64,000 nt of DNA from positions 3,162,001-3,226,000 of the forward strand of contig OZ257134.1 in assembly GCA_965279065.1 (NCBI GenBank). Reading direction: 5' to 3'. Under the pieces are notes generated by a model, which worked only from the letters and a program-made list of their open reading frames with translations, made no database searches and had not been told where the DNA came from. Source of the DNA: JAKAXS01 sp965279065 (GTDB lineage Bacteria > Pseudomonadota > Alphaproteobacteria > Rhizobiales > Hyphomicrobiaceae). Both the position numbers and the translations under genes were made by a program. Below are positions 41,682-50,337 of this stretch, piece by piece (the first letter of the stretch is position 1; each line of letters starts with the position of its first letter).

Positions 41682-42510
41682 TCAATGCGATGGCCTCGAC
41701 GCGGCGACGCCCCAAGGTTGCCGTCCGACTTTTATCGACTTGATGGCGATCAGGCTTTTTGCGTCGATGACCGTCACGTCATTTGACATACCGTTCGTCG
41801 TGTAAAGTCGACCAGCACCGTCCGAAGCCAGGTGCCAAACCCGATGCCCAACGAGGATGCACCGGACGACATCACCGGATGCCGCGTTTACCACTGCGAC
41901 GCGATTGGCTGGACCCAGAGCCACAAAAACCAGTTTGGCATCATCGGAAAGGCGCACCCCTACTGGTTGGACGTTGCTCTGCGTTACCCCGGGAACGCTG
42001 AAGCGGGTTTCTCGAAGCAGGACGTGGGTGAGTACGTCGATAACCGCAACCACGCCTCCGATCTCCGAGGATACCCAAACCGTTTTTCCGTCTGGTGCGA
42101 ATTCCGCCACTCTTGGACGCGCGGTCACGACGACGTTCTCAACGACGGATAGCGAGGCGACATCGATAAAGTGCACCATGTTGGTCGTTTCAGATGTCAC
42201 GACCAACGTCTGTCCGTCTGGCGAGATAGCGATGCCCTCGGGTTCGACGCCGACGGGAATGTGTTTCACGATAGTCTTTGATTTGAGATCCAGGACACCG
42301 ACCGCGCCGTCTTCCTCGTTAGTTGTGAAGAGGAAGCGTCCGTCTCTCGAAAGGATTGATTGTTCCGGATCGCGGACTGCGGGCAGTGAGTCGTCCAAAG
42401 TGCCGGTTTGGGCATTGATGATATCGACCCGATCAGCGTCCCCGGCACATACGTATAGCAGCTTGTCGTCGGGTGAAACGACAATACCTCGCGGCCCGTA
42501 CGCTGCAACG
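41682..42510 (-). pseudogene. 5'-truncated YVTN beta-propeller protein linked to PQQ catabolism
   Basis: The frame reads propeller repeats from about 42510 (AAYGPRGIVVSPDDKLLYVCAG) to the stop at 41682, including FTTNEEDGAVGVLDLKS and ISPDGQTLVVTSE. This is the periplasmic seven-bladed family found beside PQQ alcohol dehydrogenases. The signal peptide and first blade are missing: upstream of about 42510 the sequence belongs to an AraC-type gene on the other strand. An ATG at 42398 could still start a shorter protein, but it would lack export. Confidence 0.72.
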
Positions 42511-42721
42511 CCGCTTGACGCTGGAAGGCGCCAGCCTGCGCGCGATAAAAGACACGGTCAGGCGCAGTCGAGCGTTCGCAAAGTTGGAACGCTCGGACGA
42601 ACCCATTGAGAAGATTGCCAGTGACCTAGGGTATTCGGACACCACGGCCTTCTACCGCGCTTTTCACAACTGGACGCAAGAAGGACCAAAAAAATACAGG
42701 CAGATGTCGGCTCGGCGATGA
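42485..42721 (+). pseudogene. C-terminal fragment of an AraC-family regulator
   Basis: The frame reads ARTLQRRLTLEGASLRAIKD, then KLERSDEPIEKIASDLGYSDTTAFYRAFHNWTQEGPKKYR: the second HTH and the end of an AraC domain. The sensor domain and the first helix-turn-helix are absent. The left end abuts, head to head, the 5'-truncated propeller gene, so one deletion or inversion probably destroyed both. The ATG at 42473 is inside the propeller sequence. Confidence 0.72.
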
Positions 42722-42739
42722 AATTTGACGTTCCAGAGT

Positions 42740-43132
42740 CTATATCTGTTGCTGAGCATCCTGCGACTGTTGCGTTTGGCCTTGAAGTAGGATTTTTCCG
42801 CTGAGGTACCGCAACTCGTCGTGAAGCCCGAACTTCATGCAAAACCCCAGCACGGCTGCCTGTGTTCGATTTTCACAACAGAACGACTTCATGATCTTGG
42901 TGACGTGGGCTTTGACGGTCGACTCTGTAATCCTCAGGTCTGCCGCCATGCACTTGTTCGATCGACCGTCGATGAGGAGATCGAGGACGCGTCGCTCTCG
43001 GGGCGTCAGCAGTTTTTCGATTGGCGAGACGGGTGGTCCGTCGTCGAGCCCTACTCGCAACAGGCTTGGAAGGAGGTGTGCCGGCCGATCCCTCCACCTT
43101 CGGTGTGGAACGGTGGTGATTTTCTTTTTCAT
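42740..43132 (-). CDS. LuxR-type orphan HTH regulator
   Basis: The 130-residue protein has a LuxR domain at about 40-105 (LTPRERRVLDLLIDGRSNKCMAADLRITESTVKAHVTKIMK) behind a basic N-terminal part and no receiver domain. It is the counterpart of the single-domain regulator at 17.5 kb. It lies at the border between the catabolic and defence regions, so its target is not evident. Confidence 0.7.
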   Translation of the reverse strand: MKKKITTVPHRRWRDRPAHLLPSLLRVGLDDGPPVSPIEKLLTPRERRVLDLLIDGRSNKCMAADLRITESTVKAHVTKIMKSFCCENRTQAAVLGFCMKFGLHDELRYLSGKILLQGQTQQSQDAQQQI

Positions 43133-43916
43133 CGTGCGCCTTCATGCATCGCAAAGCAGCGAGAGCGTGCTGCGAGAGAAGCAGTAACCGCAGACTCTTT
43201 CACAATCGTCTCGCAACTTTTTCCAATTGTATTCAAGGCCCCCGCCGCCTCTCACCGCCATTGATGTAGTCGGCGGCCCTGTTTCCTCGCATCAGCCGCT
43301 GAAGCCATGTCGAGAAAATTCCTGCCTGAACTGCCTATCGTTGCCACGTCGCAAAGATGCAATTCGCGTCATGCAAGACGGCCGCCGGAGTGCAACGGAA
43401 GAGACGATGCCCGCGCTGGAGATTACGCTGCGCTTAAGTTCCACCTACGCCGACGTCTCGGGTGCTGGCGAAAGCGATTGTTGCCCGCCTTCCCTTCTGC
43501 GACAGCCACGGCACAGCCCTCGCCTGTTCGAACATGGTGTCAACGTGGTACTCGCCATTCAGTCGGCTGTGCAAGGACACCATAATTTTTCGAGAAGTGA
43601 CGCGGCCATTTAAAGCTCAGTGCATGCTGGACGGCGCGGTCCTTGGCGTCGAACGGCCGAGATCGCGGTGGAATTGGCGGCACGAAACTGGACCGCGGCG
43701 TTCTGAGCGGAGGCGTGGATCAGGACCACCAGAAGCGCCGCCAAAGCCCGCAGGGGCTGCTCCGGTTTGAAGGTCTCGCACTTGATTACAATCGGCTTTC
43801 GACATAAGCCGGAGTCGCAGGCAAACAAAACATGCCTGCCGTGTTGGCCGCGGTCACGCTTTGCTTCGCCATGACCCTGGTGTGGAGAGTCGATTCCTCA
43901 GTATCGGAAAGCCCAC
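43133..43916. other. Intergenic stretch, possible relic of an acyltransferase
   Basis: On the minus strand around 43800-43690 a short run (QPLRALAALLVVLIHAS) looks like the first membrane helix of an acyltransferase-3 protein, but it ends within about 30 codons. No other supported gene is present. Confidence 0.3.
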
Positions 43917-44720
43917 ATGGCGGACGTTTTCATCAGCTACGCCCGAGACGACCGCTCCCTTGCTCAGACCTTGGCCAAATCGCTTGAACTTTGGGGCTAT
44001 AAGGTCTGGTGGGACGACAGCCTGCGCCCGCACCAGCAGTGGAACACGTCCATTGCCGATGCATTGAAGACTGCCTCAGCCGTCATCGTCATCTGGTCAA
44101 CGCGATCGTCTGAAAGAGACTTCGTCCAGGCGGAGGCTGAGAAAGCTCACCGCGCAGGCAAGCTGGTCAACACATTGGACGACGGCTTCTCAACCGACGA
44201 CATCCCGATGCCGTTCGGCCGCATCCATGGCGTGCCCGTGCATGACTTCAAAAAGATCATCGATGCGGTCGAAGACCTGGTGACCAGAGGTCCGCATCCT
44301 TCCGTTTGTAAAACATCGGCTGCCGCCGCCCATCCGGCCGCGGCCGAAGCGTTGCAATTCTCTTCGGATGCCATTGCCGCGGCGCTGGACGCGGCGCAGG
44401 CTTTGCTGATGATCTGCAATGAAGAGGACTGGCGACAGGACGAGACATACCGCAAGCGGCTCACGGATGCCGCCTTTGCGCTGGAGGTGCCGCTCGTGCA
44501 GTTTCGCGACCGGTTGCCGTACGCCGAGGTCACGGGGTTCAAAGACCGGGCTCGCCTGGCCCATCTCGACCGCATCACCAAGCCTGTTCTCGAAGAGGTG
44601 CGGGCCGAGGCAAATCACTGGCTAGGGTCTCGGGTGACCCGCGCTGTTTTGATCGGAGCGCAGGACGACCTTCGCCATCAGGCGGAAATACTGTTGGAGC
44701 AGGTGGCGGCGCTCGCCTAA
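43917..44720 (+). CDS. TIR-domain protein
   Basis: The 267-residue protein has an N-terminal TIR domain (residues 1-130: MADVFISYARDDR, the WWDDSL BB-loop region, IVIWSTRSSERDFVQAE). E73 sits where the NAD-hydrolysing Glu is found in active TIR enzymes. The C-terminal half (about 140-267) is helical, with no known domain visible. Bacterial TIR proteins often act in anti-phage abortive systems by depleting NAD. No sensor gene such as Thoeris ThsA-like or a pAgo lies beside it, so the trigger is unknown. Confidence 0.82.
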   Translation: MADVFISYARDDRSLAQTLAKSLELWGYKVWWDDSLRPHQQWNTSIADALKTASAVIVIWSTRSSERDFVQAEAEKAHRAGKLVNTLDDGFSTDDIPMPFGRIHGVPVHDFKKIIDAVEDLVTRGPHPSVCKTSAAAAHPAAAEALQFSSDAIAAALDAAQALLMICNEEDWRQDETYRKRLTDAAFALEVPLVQFRDRLPYAEVTGFKDRARLAHLDRITKPVLEEVRAEANHWLGSRVTRAVLIGAQDDLRHQAEILLEQVAALA

Positions 44721-44929
44721 CGACAGATACCGGCCCTACGCCGGACGTTTTCGAGGTGCTGATCCCTCAATCACACTTCTGAAGTCGTCCTTAGGCTCAT
44801 GCCAGTCGACAAGATCGACGCGCATCGGCAGATCCGAGAATGGTTTCAGGTTTCGTCCCGATACGCGCGAGCCGAACGCGTCCAACTGTCTTTTCAACGG
44901 CGCGATGCCTGATGCCACGTGTTCGCCCG

Positions 44930-45721
44930 TTACCTGTTTTTCCAAACTGGTTGACGCTTTTCGATGAAAGCGTTGAGCCCTTCGCCTGCATCTTCCAACA
45001 TCATGTTCTGCGCCTGCACTTCGCCGGCGAAAGCGTAGGCTTCTGGGATGCTCATTGCCCGCTGTTTTGAGAACATGGCTTTGCCGAGCCTGATGGCAGC
45101 GGCACTTTTTGACACGATTTCGCGCATGAGTTCCGCGACGGTGTCATCGAGTTCGCCATCGGGAACGACGCGCGACACCAAACCGAGCTGCAGCGCTTCT
45201 TGGGCCGGAACAAATCGTCCCGTGACCAGCATTTCGAACGCCTGTTTTGGATGAATAGCGCGGGATAGAGGTACCGCCGGCGTCGAACAGAAGAGCCCCT
45301 GATTGATGCCGGACACGGCAAACCTGGCGGACGCCGAGGCGATCACGATATCGCAAGCTGCACAGAGCTGGCATCCCGCGGCCGTTGCAATGCCGTGCAC
45401 TCGGGCAATCACGGGCACGGGAAGGTCTGCAACGCATTGCATCACGCGGGAGCAATGGGCGAAAAGGCCTAGGAAGTATTTCTTCGAGTGTCGATTGTCC
45501 CGCATCTACCGCAGATCGTGACCTGCGCTGAATGCCTTGCCATTGCCCTCGAGAACGACACAGCGAAGGTCGTCGCTCGCGGCGAGGCCATTCAAAATCC
45601 CCTGAAGTTCGAGAATGACCTCTTCAGAAAGCGCATTCAATCGCTTTGGCCGATTCAGGGTGATCGTCGCTACGCCGGCAGACTTGTTCAGGAGCACGGC
45701 GGCTTGTGGCTTCGCGTTCAT
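44930..45721 (-). pseudogene. Enoyl-CoA hydratase (ECHDC3-like) with one in-frame stop
   Basis: Reading through a single TAG at 45508-45506 gives a complete crotonase of 263 residues. The N-terminal half (MNAKPQAAVLL...GNGKAFSAGHDLR) and the C-terminal half (MRDNRHSKKYFLGLFAHCSRVMQC...GIATAAGCQLCAACDIVIA) join exactly where relatives have GHDLREMRD. A Glu codon (GAG) changed to TAG by one base explains it. The second half has its own ATG directly after the stop, but would lack the oxyanion-hole strand. Confidence 0.85.
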
Positions 45722-46113
45722 CGTGGGTCTCCGAATTTCAATCGCAACCGTCTCACAGAATTTCGACCCGATTGTTTCTGAATTGTTGGTGAGAGCGTAG
45801 TGACGCATGTAGCGTCTAGCGGCGCCGGCGACGCCGCTATCTGTTAGAGGCTGCGGACGATCTTTCCTAGGAGGTATTCCAGCGGCAGGCCGCCGGGCTT
45901 GTCCTCGCAACTGAGCTGGGGAGCAAGGCTGGAACAATTGGGCGATCGGTCTATTAACTCTGGCCATTTGAGGCAAATGAGCCCCACTAAGGGCATGAAA
46001 TGATCGGGAATGCGCCGCAAACATTGACGAAAACCATGCGAGTCGGCGTTAAAGTACTGGCCGAGCCTTTCAAGACGCGGCACACTGATCGCTTGTTAAT
46101 AAGCGAGGTGACC
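45722..46113. other. Intergenic stretch ahead of the CHAT operon
   Basis: No gene is supported here. A TGTAGC half-site occurs at 45808, but without a matching arm or a sigma54 promoter. The promoter of the CHAT operon should lie towards the right end. Confidence 0.35.
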
Positions 46114-46206
46114 ATGGCGATAAAAGTTATTGGAGAATCATACAAATTCGCGTCCCATTTGGACGAGCAAGATAGGTTTCTCCCAAGCCCCAGGGGCGGT
46201 CTATGA
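46114..46206 (+). CDS. Putative 30-aa leader peptide coupled to the CHAT operon
   Basis: An ATG at 46114 follows a GAGGTGACC ribosome site and opens a 30-codon frame (MAIKVIGESYKF...PRGGL). It ends in an ATGA overlap with the next gene (46203). The overlap is typical of translational coupling, so this small frame may be a true gene or leader. The frame is open upstream to 46000 without a ribosome site. No family is recognised. Confidence 0.4.
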   Translation: MAIKVIGESYKFASHLDEQDRFLPSPRGGL

Positions 46207-46982
46207 CTGGAGAGACACGTCGTCTTCGCAGACGCGCATGGGGGGTCGTTGATTTGCGTCCAAATGAGATGCACGATCGCCCTCCGACATCTGGGGATTT
46301 GGCGGCTGCTCTCGGAGATGAAGCTCCATCGCCTTGCGACGCGGTTGTTTACTTTTCGCAGTCTGGCTCTGTGCTTCCCCTAGAAGAAGCGACTCCACAG
46401 TTCGCGGAAGTACTTGCTGCGACCGTTGAGCAGTTTGCCCAGCGCCCTACTCCGTCACTCCGCAACACTGGCCATATGGTCAAGCTGATCCGGGATAGCG
46501 GTTGCCCCGATCGAAAACCGCGGCTCATGCTCCTTTTGTGGTTTTATGCCGCGACCGATGTTCCCACCGCCGAGGCAAGTGATGCTGAAGTGGGCAGTCG
46601 CTTCAAGCAGTTGTGCATGCGTTCAGTGCCTCCGGGCTTGTACGTATTGGCCGAAGTGATAACGCCACGCCAGAAGCATGGTTATGCCGTTGGTCAGGAG
46701 TTGGAAGTTGAAGCTACGATTTGCGGCGGAGTGCCGTCAGGTTGGACTGCAAGTGACCGACGCCCCCTTGGTGAGGCGCTGACGTGCTGGGCATCGGCAG
46801 AAAAGTTGGATGTGACCCCGGTGAAAGGCCCAGACGAGCTGGCGCAGGACGGGAACATCGCGACCTGCAAATTCACGGTCGTACCTCGTCGGCCAGGTAA
46901 GCAGGTTCTTGACGTTTGGGTTTCGCGGCGCGCGCGTGTAGCTGCGCATTTTTCCCTTGGGCTTCAGGTGGGCGTCAGATAA
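46203..46982 (+). CDS. Unknown protein 1 of the CHAT/bL9 operon
   Basis: This 259-residue soluble protein of unknown family is the first full gene of the operon. The middle (about 45-150) is mixed alpha/beta (DAVVYFSQSG, then LMLLLWFYAATDVP). The C-terminal 100 residues have a beta-sandwich look (YAVGQELEVEATICGGVPSGW...KQVLDVWVSRRARVAAHFSLG), like Ig-like modules at the end of effector-associated proteins. There is no membrane segment or signal peptide. It could be a sensor or adaptor for the CHAT protease. The operon order and spacing (47 bp to the next gene) support joint function. Confidence 0.65.
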   Translation: MTGETRRLRRRAWGVVDLRPNEMHDRPPTSGDLAAALGDEAPSPCDAVVYFSQSGSVLPLEEATPQFAEVLAATVEQFAQRPTPSLRNTGHMVKLIRDSGCPDRKPRLMLLLWFYAATDVPTAEASDAEVGSRFKQLCMRSVPPGLYVLAEVITPRQKHGYAVGQELEVEATICGGVPSGWTASDRRPLGEALTCWASAEKLDVTPVKGPDELAQDGNIATCKFTVVPRRPGKQVLDVWVSRRARVAAHFSLGLQVGVR

Positions 46983-47028
46983 TTTGAGCAGGCAATAGAC
47001 CTGCTGCTTTATTTGACCATCTGATGAA

Positions 47029-48300
47029 ATGATTGAATCCCTGACGGCGGTATTTGACGACGGGCTGGATCCCGACCCGGAGTTCATGATTGATTTCGAC
47101 ATGGGAAGCGGTCGGCAGTACGCCGCCAAGCCCCTAACACGTGTCGTCGTCAAGGAGCCAGGTGGTTCCGTTGTTGCCCAGTATCGGGCCTCACTGTCGC
47201 GCGAAGCACTTATAAAAAAAGCTGCTGCTCTCAGGCGTCAGTATTCTGCATTGCACAACACACTGCGCAGAAGCAAGCATCGCGATTGCGGGGAGCTGGG
47301 CAAGACGGAGAAGGATGCTCTTTATCACTTCCTGACCAAATCACACGTTCTCATGAAGGCCGTCTTCTCGACCGTTGATCGCGCAGCATCGATACAGATT
47401 ACAGGTGGAGGTCATCTTCGTCCGGTGGAAGATTCCTTTCCCGAGATGCTAAAACGCGCGATCTCCCAAAACTATGAGTGGGCAGAGATCTTCACAGGGA
47501 GTTCGTGGCTGCCTTTTGAGCTGCTCCTGACCGAGGCGATGACGGCTCGGCAGCATGCCGACAGCCAATACCAGGTCCATAATTTGCTTGGGCTGTCGAT
47601 CGCCTGTTTCAGGCAAGTGCAAGGAGCTGCCGTCGAAGTGGTTTCCCCCTCTAAACCGCCGCGATGGATGACGATAGTAAACGATGAATTCAAGTGGGGT
47701 GTGAAATTCGAGACCAGATTTCTGCAGCCGAGAAATGCGCAGGGTAGGATTGATTGGCGCAAATTCAATCTGCAAGTCAACCTAACTCCGCCGGTCCTTT
47801 GGGAGCAGCTGACGTCGGCAATTCGCCGCGACCAACCGAGCGAACTGATATTCGGGGTCCACGGTGCACCGGCAGGTGTCCGCGATGAAGATCCGTGTTT
47901 GATAGTGAGGTCTCGGTCGCTACGCGCGCAAGAACTGGTCGTCACGCGCTCGATGCTTGCCAATGAACTCAGCTCGCTTCCGGTCACACATAGCGTAGTG
48001 CTTCTAGCGTGCGACTCGGCAGCGGGAGAAGAGAACGGGATGCCAGAACTCGCTTCTGTATTTGCGGAAGAGGGCCGAGCGTTGAACAGCGTCGGTTCGC
48101 TGATTCCGATCCTGGACGAAGACGGCTTTACAATCGTCCAGGAATATTTGGAGGAGGTGTTGAATGGGGCAGAGATGTCGCGCGCAATGAAGGACGTGCG
48201 TGGGCGTGCCTGGGAGGCATACGATATCCATGGTTTTCTGACCTTGGCTTTCGTGATTTTCAGAGCGTCCGGCCCTCGCGTGCCTCTCCGAGAGAATTAA
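47029..48300 (+). CDS. CHAT-like caspase-family protease
   Basis: The 423-residue protein has a C-terminal CHAT-like peptidase region: SELIFGVHGAP with the putative catalytic H278, and HSVVLLACDSA with the putative nucleophile C328, followed by GRALNSVGSLIPILDEDGF and the helical end. Residues 1-250 are of unknown type, with beta strands and basic helices. CHAT proteases act in bacterial defence by cleaving a partner once triggered. The next gene starts 18 bp later and encodes a bL9 fusion, which may be the sensor or the substrate. The call rests on the spacing and context of the H and C motifs. Confidence 0.68.
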   Translation: MIESLTAVFDDGLDPDPEFMIDFDMGSGRQYAAKPLTRVVVKEPGGSVVAQYRASLSREALIKKAAALRRQYSALHNTLRRSKHRDCGELGKTEKDALYHFLTKSHVLMKAVFSTVDRAASIQITGGGHLRPVEDSFPEMLKRAISQNYEWAEIFTGSSWLPFELLLTEAMTARQHADSQYQVHNLLGLSIACFRQVQGAAVEVVSPSKPPRWMTIVNDEFKWGVKFETRFLQPRNAQGRIDWRKFNLQVNLTPPVLWEQLTSAIRRDQPSELIFGVHGAPAGVRDEDPCLIVRSRSLRAQELVVTRSMLANELSSLPVTHSVVLLACDSAAGEENGMPELASVFAEEGRALNSVGSLIPILDEDGFTIVQEYLEEVLNGAEMSRAMKDVRGRAWEAYDIHGFLTLAFVIFRASGPRVPLREN

Positions 48301-48318
48301 ACTGAAGAGGATCAGTTC

Positions 48319-49632
48319 ATGCAGATCATCTTGTTGGCGCGGCTCCAGAACAAGGGTGAGATGGGAGATGTCGTCACCGTAAAAGATGGGTTCGCTCGAA
48401 ACTTTCTGCTGCCTACACACAAAGCTATCCGGGCGACCGAAGCAAATCGAAGGGCCTTTGAAGCCCAACGGCGTGAATTGGAAGAGCAGAATCGGCGGTA
48501 TCTCCTCGAAGCTCAAATAACGGCTGCAAGGTTGGCTGGTGGAGTATTCCCGGTCCTGCGTGCGGCTGGGGCCGGCGGGGTAATTTATGGGTCCGTTTCC
48601 ACACGGGATATTGCCGACACGCTATCTTCGGCGGGCTTCGTGGTCAGCCGAAATCAAGTCGTCTTGGACAAGCCCATCAAATCTGTCGGCATCCACGTCG
48701 TCAAGATTGCCCTTCACCCGGAGTTGGTTGTGGCAGTCACTATCAATGTAGCAAGATCACTCGACGAAGCCGGCCGAAATATCGGCCACTTCGACAGTCA
48801 TAATCAAGATGACGCCCCCACGGGATCAAATGAGGCGATCTTTGAAGAGTCGGCAGCAGTGCCGACTGTTTCTGAACGGTTGGCCGAGGTCTCAAGGGAT
48901 TCAAGCCAAGCGAGTGCTGATTGTCGTGTCCTCCTTGGCACAGCGCTAAGGGCTGCAGCCAGCCGGCGGTGGAATGCGCCGACTAATGCGTCGCTCGATG
49001 TCCTGACCGACCAAGTCAGAAGGGCGGCCCCGAAGGCCTTAGCGTCGACAGATCGCAACCTCTGGTCGGAGTTTGCAGTCCCACTGCGAGAGATTTGGGG
49101 GCAGTATGCTGCCAGTCAACCGGCGCAGCGCGTTCATTTGTCTGCACTGATATCGTCCGTAGGCGAGCATCTCGTCGCTAGTGAGGACAACGACAGGCAA
49201 GCGAGAGCCATGTCTCTGGTTGCTCGAATGTCTGGACTGTCCGGCATTGCAAGATTGGCGATTGAGAACCAAAGGGACGACAGCACGCTTGTTGTCGGAT
49301 GTGAGTATCGATGCGTATGTGAGTACACGGGTATGCTTGGCGATGAGCTAAGGATTGATGATTACCAACCGCCTCAGCTTCTCAGCGTGGAGTTGCGCGC
49401 ATCGAGGAACATTCATATCCGCCTGGATGGATCTTCGGATGCGCAGTCGTCCGTGGTGGCAGCTTGTGCCTCGCGCTTTGGGTTTGAAATCTGCGCCCAC
49501 GCCCCCGGCGATGGTTTCTTAATAGCCCAGTTTATCAGTGGGTCGAGATGCATCGCTAAAGCAAGTCCACTTTTCACAGTGTCGGCAGGCCAATCCATCA
49601 ACGAGTTCGAGGTGAGACGTGACGCTAGATGA
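48319..49632 (+). CDS. Ribosomal protein bL9 fused to an unknown C-terminal region
   Basis: Residues 1-150 are an almost complete bL9: MQIILLARLQNKGEMGDVV, VKDGFARNFLLPTHKAIRAT, the long connecting helix, and the C-terminal domain with GSVSTRDIADTL and IKSVGIHVVKIALHPE. Residues 160-437 are unrelated to any ribosomal protein: a helical part (about 170-300) followed by a beta-rich end. Genuine bL9 is about 150-200 residues and is encoded with rpsF/rpsR, which are absent here. The gene lies between a CHAT-like protease and a membrane protein, with tight spacing (18 bp and a 14-bp overlap). It may dock to the ribosome at the L1 stalk, or act as a bait. Function is inference. Confidence 0.85.
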   Translation: MQIILLARLQNKGEMGDVVTVKDGFARNFLLPTHKAIRATEANRRAFEAQRRELEEQNRRYLLEAQITAARLAGGVFPVLRAAGAGGVIYGSVSTRDIADTLSSAGFVVSRNQVVLDKPIKSVGIHVVKIALHPELVVAVTINVARSLDEAGRNIGHFDSHNQDDAPTGSNEAIFEESAAVPTVSERLAEVSRDSSQASADCRVLLGTALRAAASRRWNAPTNASLDVLTDQVRRAAPKALASTDRNLWSEFAVPLREIWGQYAASQPAQRVHLSALISSVGEHLVASEDNDRQARAMSLVARMSGLSGIARLAIENQRDDSTLVVGCEYRCVCEYTGMLGDELRIDDYQPPQLLSVELRASRNIHIRLDGSSDAQSSVVAACASRFGFEICAHAPGDGFLIAQFISGSRCIAKASPLFTVSAGQSINEFEVRRDAR

Positions 49633-50050
49633 TGTTACACATTACCTTTTGGTGCTTGGAAAGAGCGACCAGTCACCGATGGAACTCGTAGCGGTCTGCG
49701 TCTGGTTTACCGCTTCAGCCATTCGAGCCGCGTTTGCAACTGCGACGTGGGATCCGGGCGCACGACTGGTAGCGGGCGTTTTGGCCTTTGTGGTTAGTGT
49801 TCTGGTACAAATTGCTCTGACGGGCGTGCCGTTCGCCCCACTGACTGACGGGACGATCGCATATTGGACGGCAGAGTATTGGGTGCACCTTGCCAGACGC
49901 TTTCTGGTGCTGTGGGCCTTAGCAATGGGATTTAGCCAGGTAAGCGGTTGGATCGGTTTGCTTCTTGGCAGTTCACTCCTCATGAGTGGTAGCCCACCAA
50001 CGGCTCGGGATCGTTTGCGAATATTTTTCAAGAGCTGGTTTGAACGCTAA
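49619..50050 (+). CDS. Small polytopic membrane protein of the CHAT/bL9 operon
   Basis: The 143-residue protein starts at a GTG (49619) behind GAGGTGAGAC, overlapping the bL9 fusion gene by 14 bp. It has about four hydrophobic segments (residues 22-45, 47-70, 88-108, 112-127) and a short basic tail. There is no recognised family. As the last gene of the operon it is a plausible membrane effector or anchor for the system. Confidence 0.65.
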   Translation: MTLDDVTHYLLVLGKSDQSPMELVAVCVWFTASAIRAAFATATWDPGARLVAGVLAFVVSVLVQIALTGVPFAPLTDGTIAYWTAEYWVHLARRFLVLWALAMGFSQVSGWIGLLLGSSLLMSGSPPTARDRLRIFFKSWFER

Positions 50051-50337
50051 CGCTGTGGCGGCGTCGCCCAGCAACATGGTGAAGCTCACGCGGGTGCCAC
50101 GAAGTCTAGTCCTGACCCCTAGCGGACATTTGTCTTGGGATGTTTGTCGGTCAGCAATTTCAGCTTGGCCGAGGAAGCGGACATCCCGGCCCCGCGCAAG
50201 CCCATTTTCGAGTCAACGTCATGCTTGGACCGCTTGACCGCCGGAAGCAGACACCGACAGGATAGCCGAAGTCGTTGGGTTATTGTTTCAGCGCGAATTA
50301 TACCGCCGGAAGTCGTAATGGGCTCCTTAAATGAGCA
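50051..50337. other. Convergent intergenic region, no gene seen
   Basis: This separates the CHAT/bL9 operon from the subtilase gene on the other strand. I see no clear terminator hairpin. Confidence 0.35.

Noticed and set aside
45808..45824. TGTAGC half-site upstream of the broken enoyl-CoA hydratase gene as a further regulon member
   Set aside because: The second arm is not conserved, and the nearby -24 region lacks the invariant GG, so no sigma54 promoter is supported.
48319..48770. Housekeeping rplI (ordinary bL9 gene)
   Set aside because: The frame continues for 280 more codons, and rpsF/rpsR are absent, so it is a fusion and not the standard gene.
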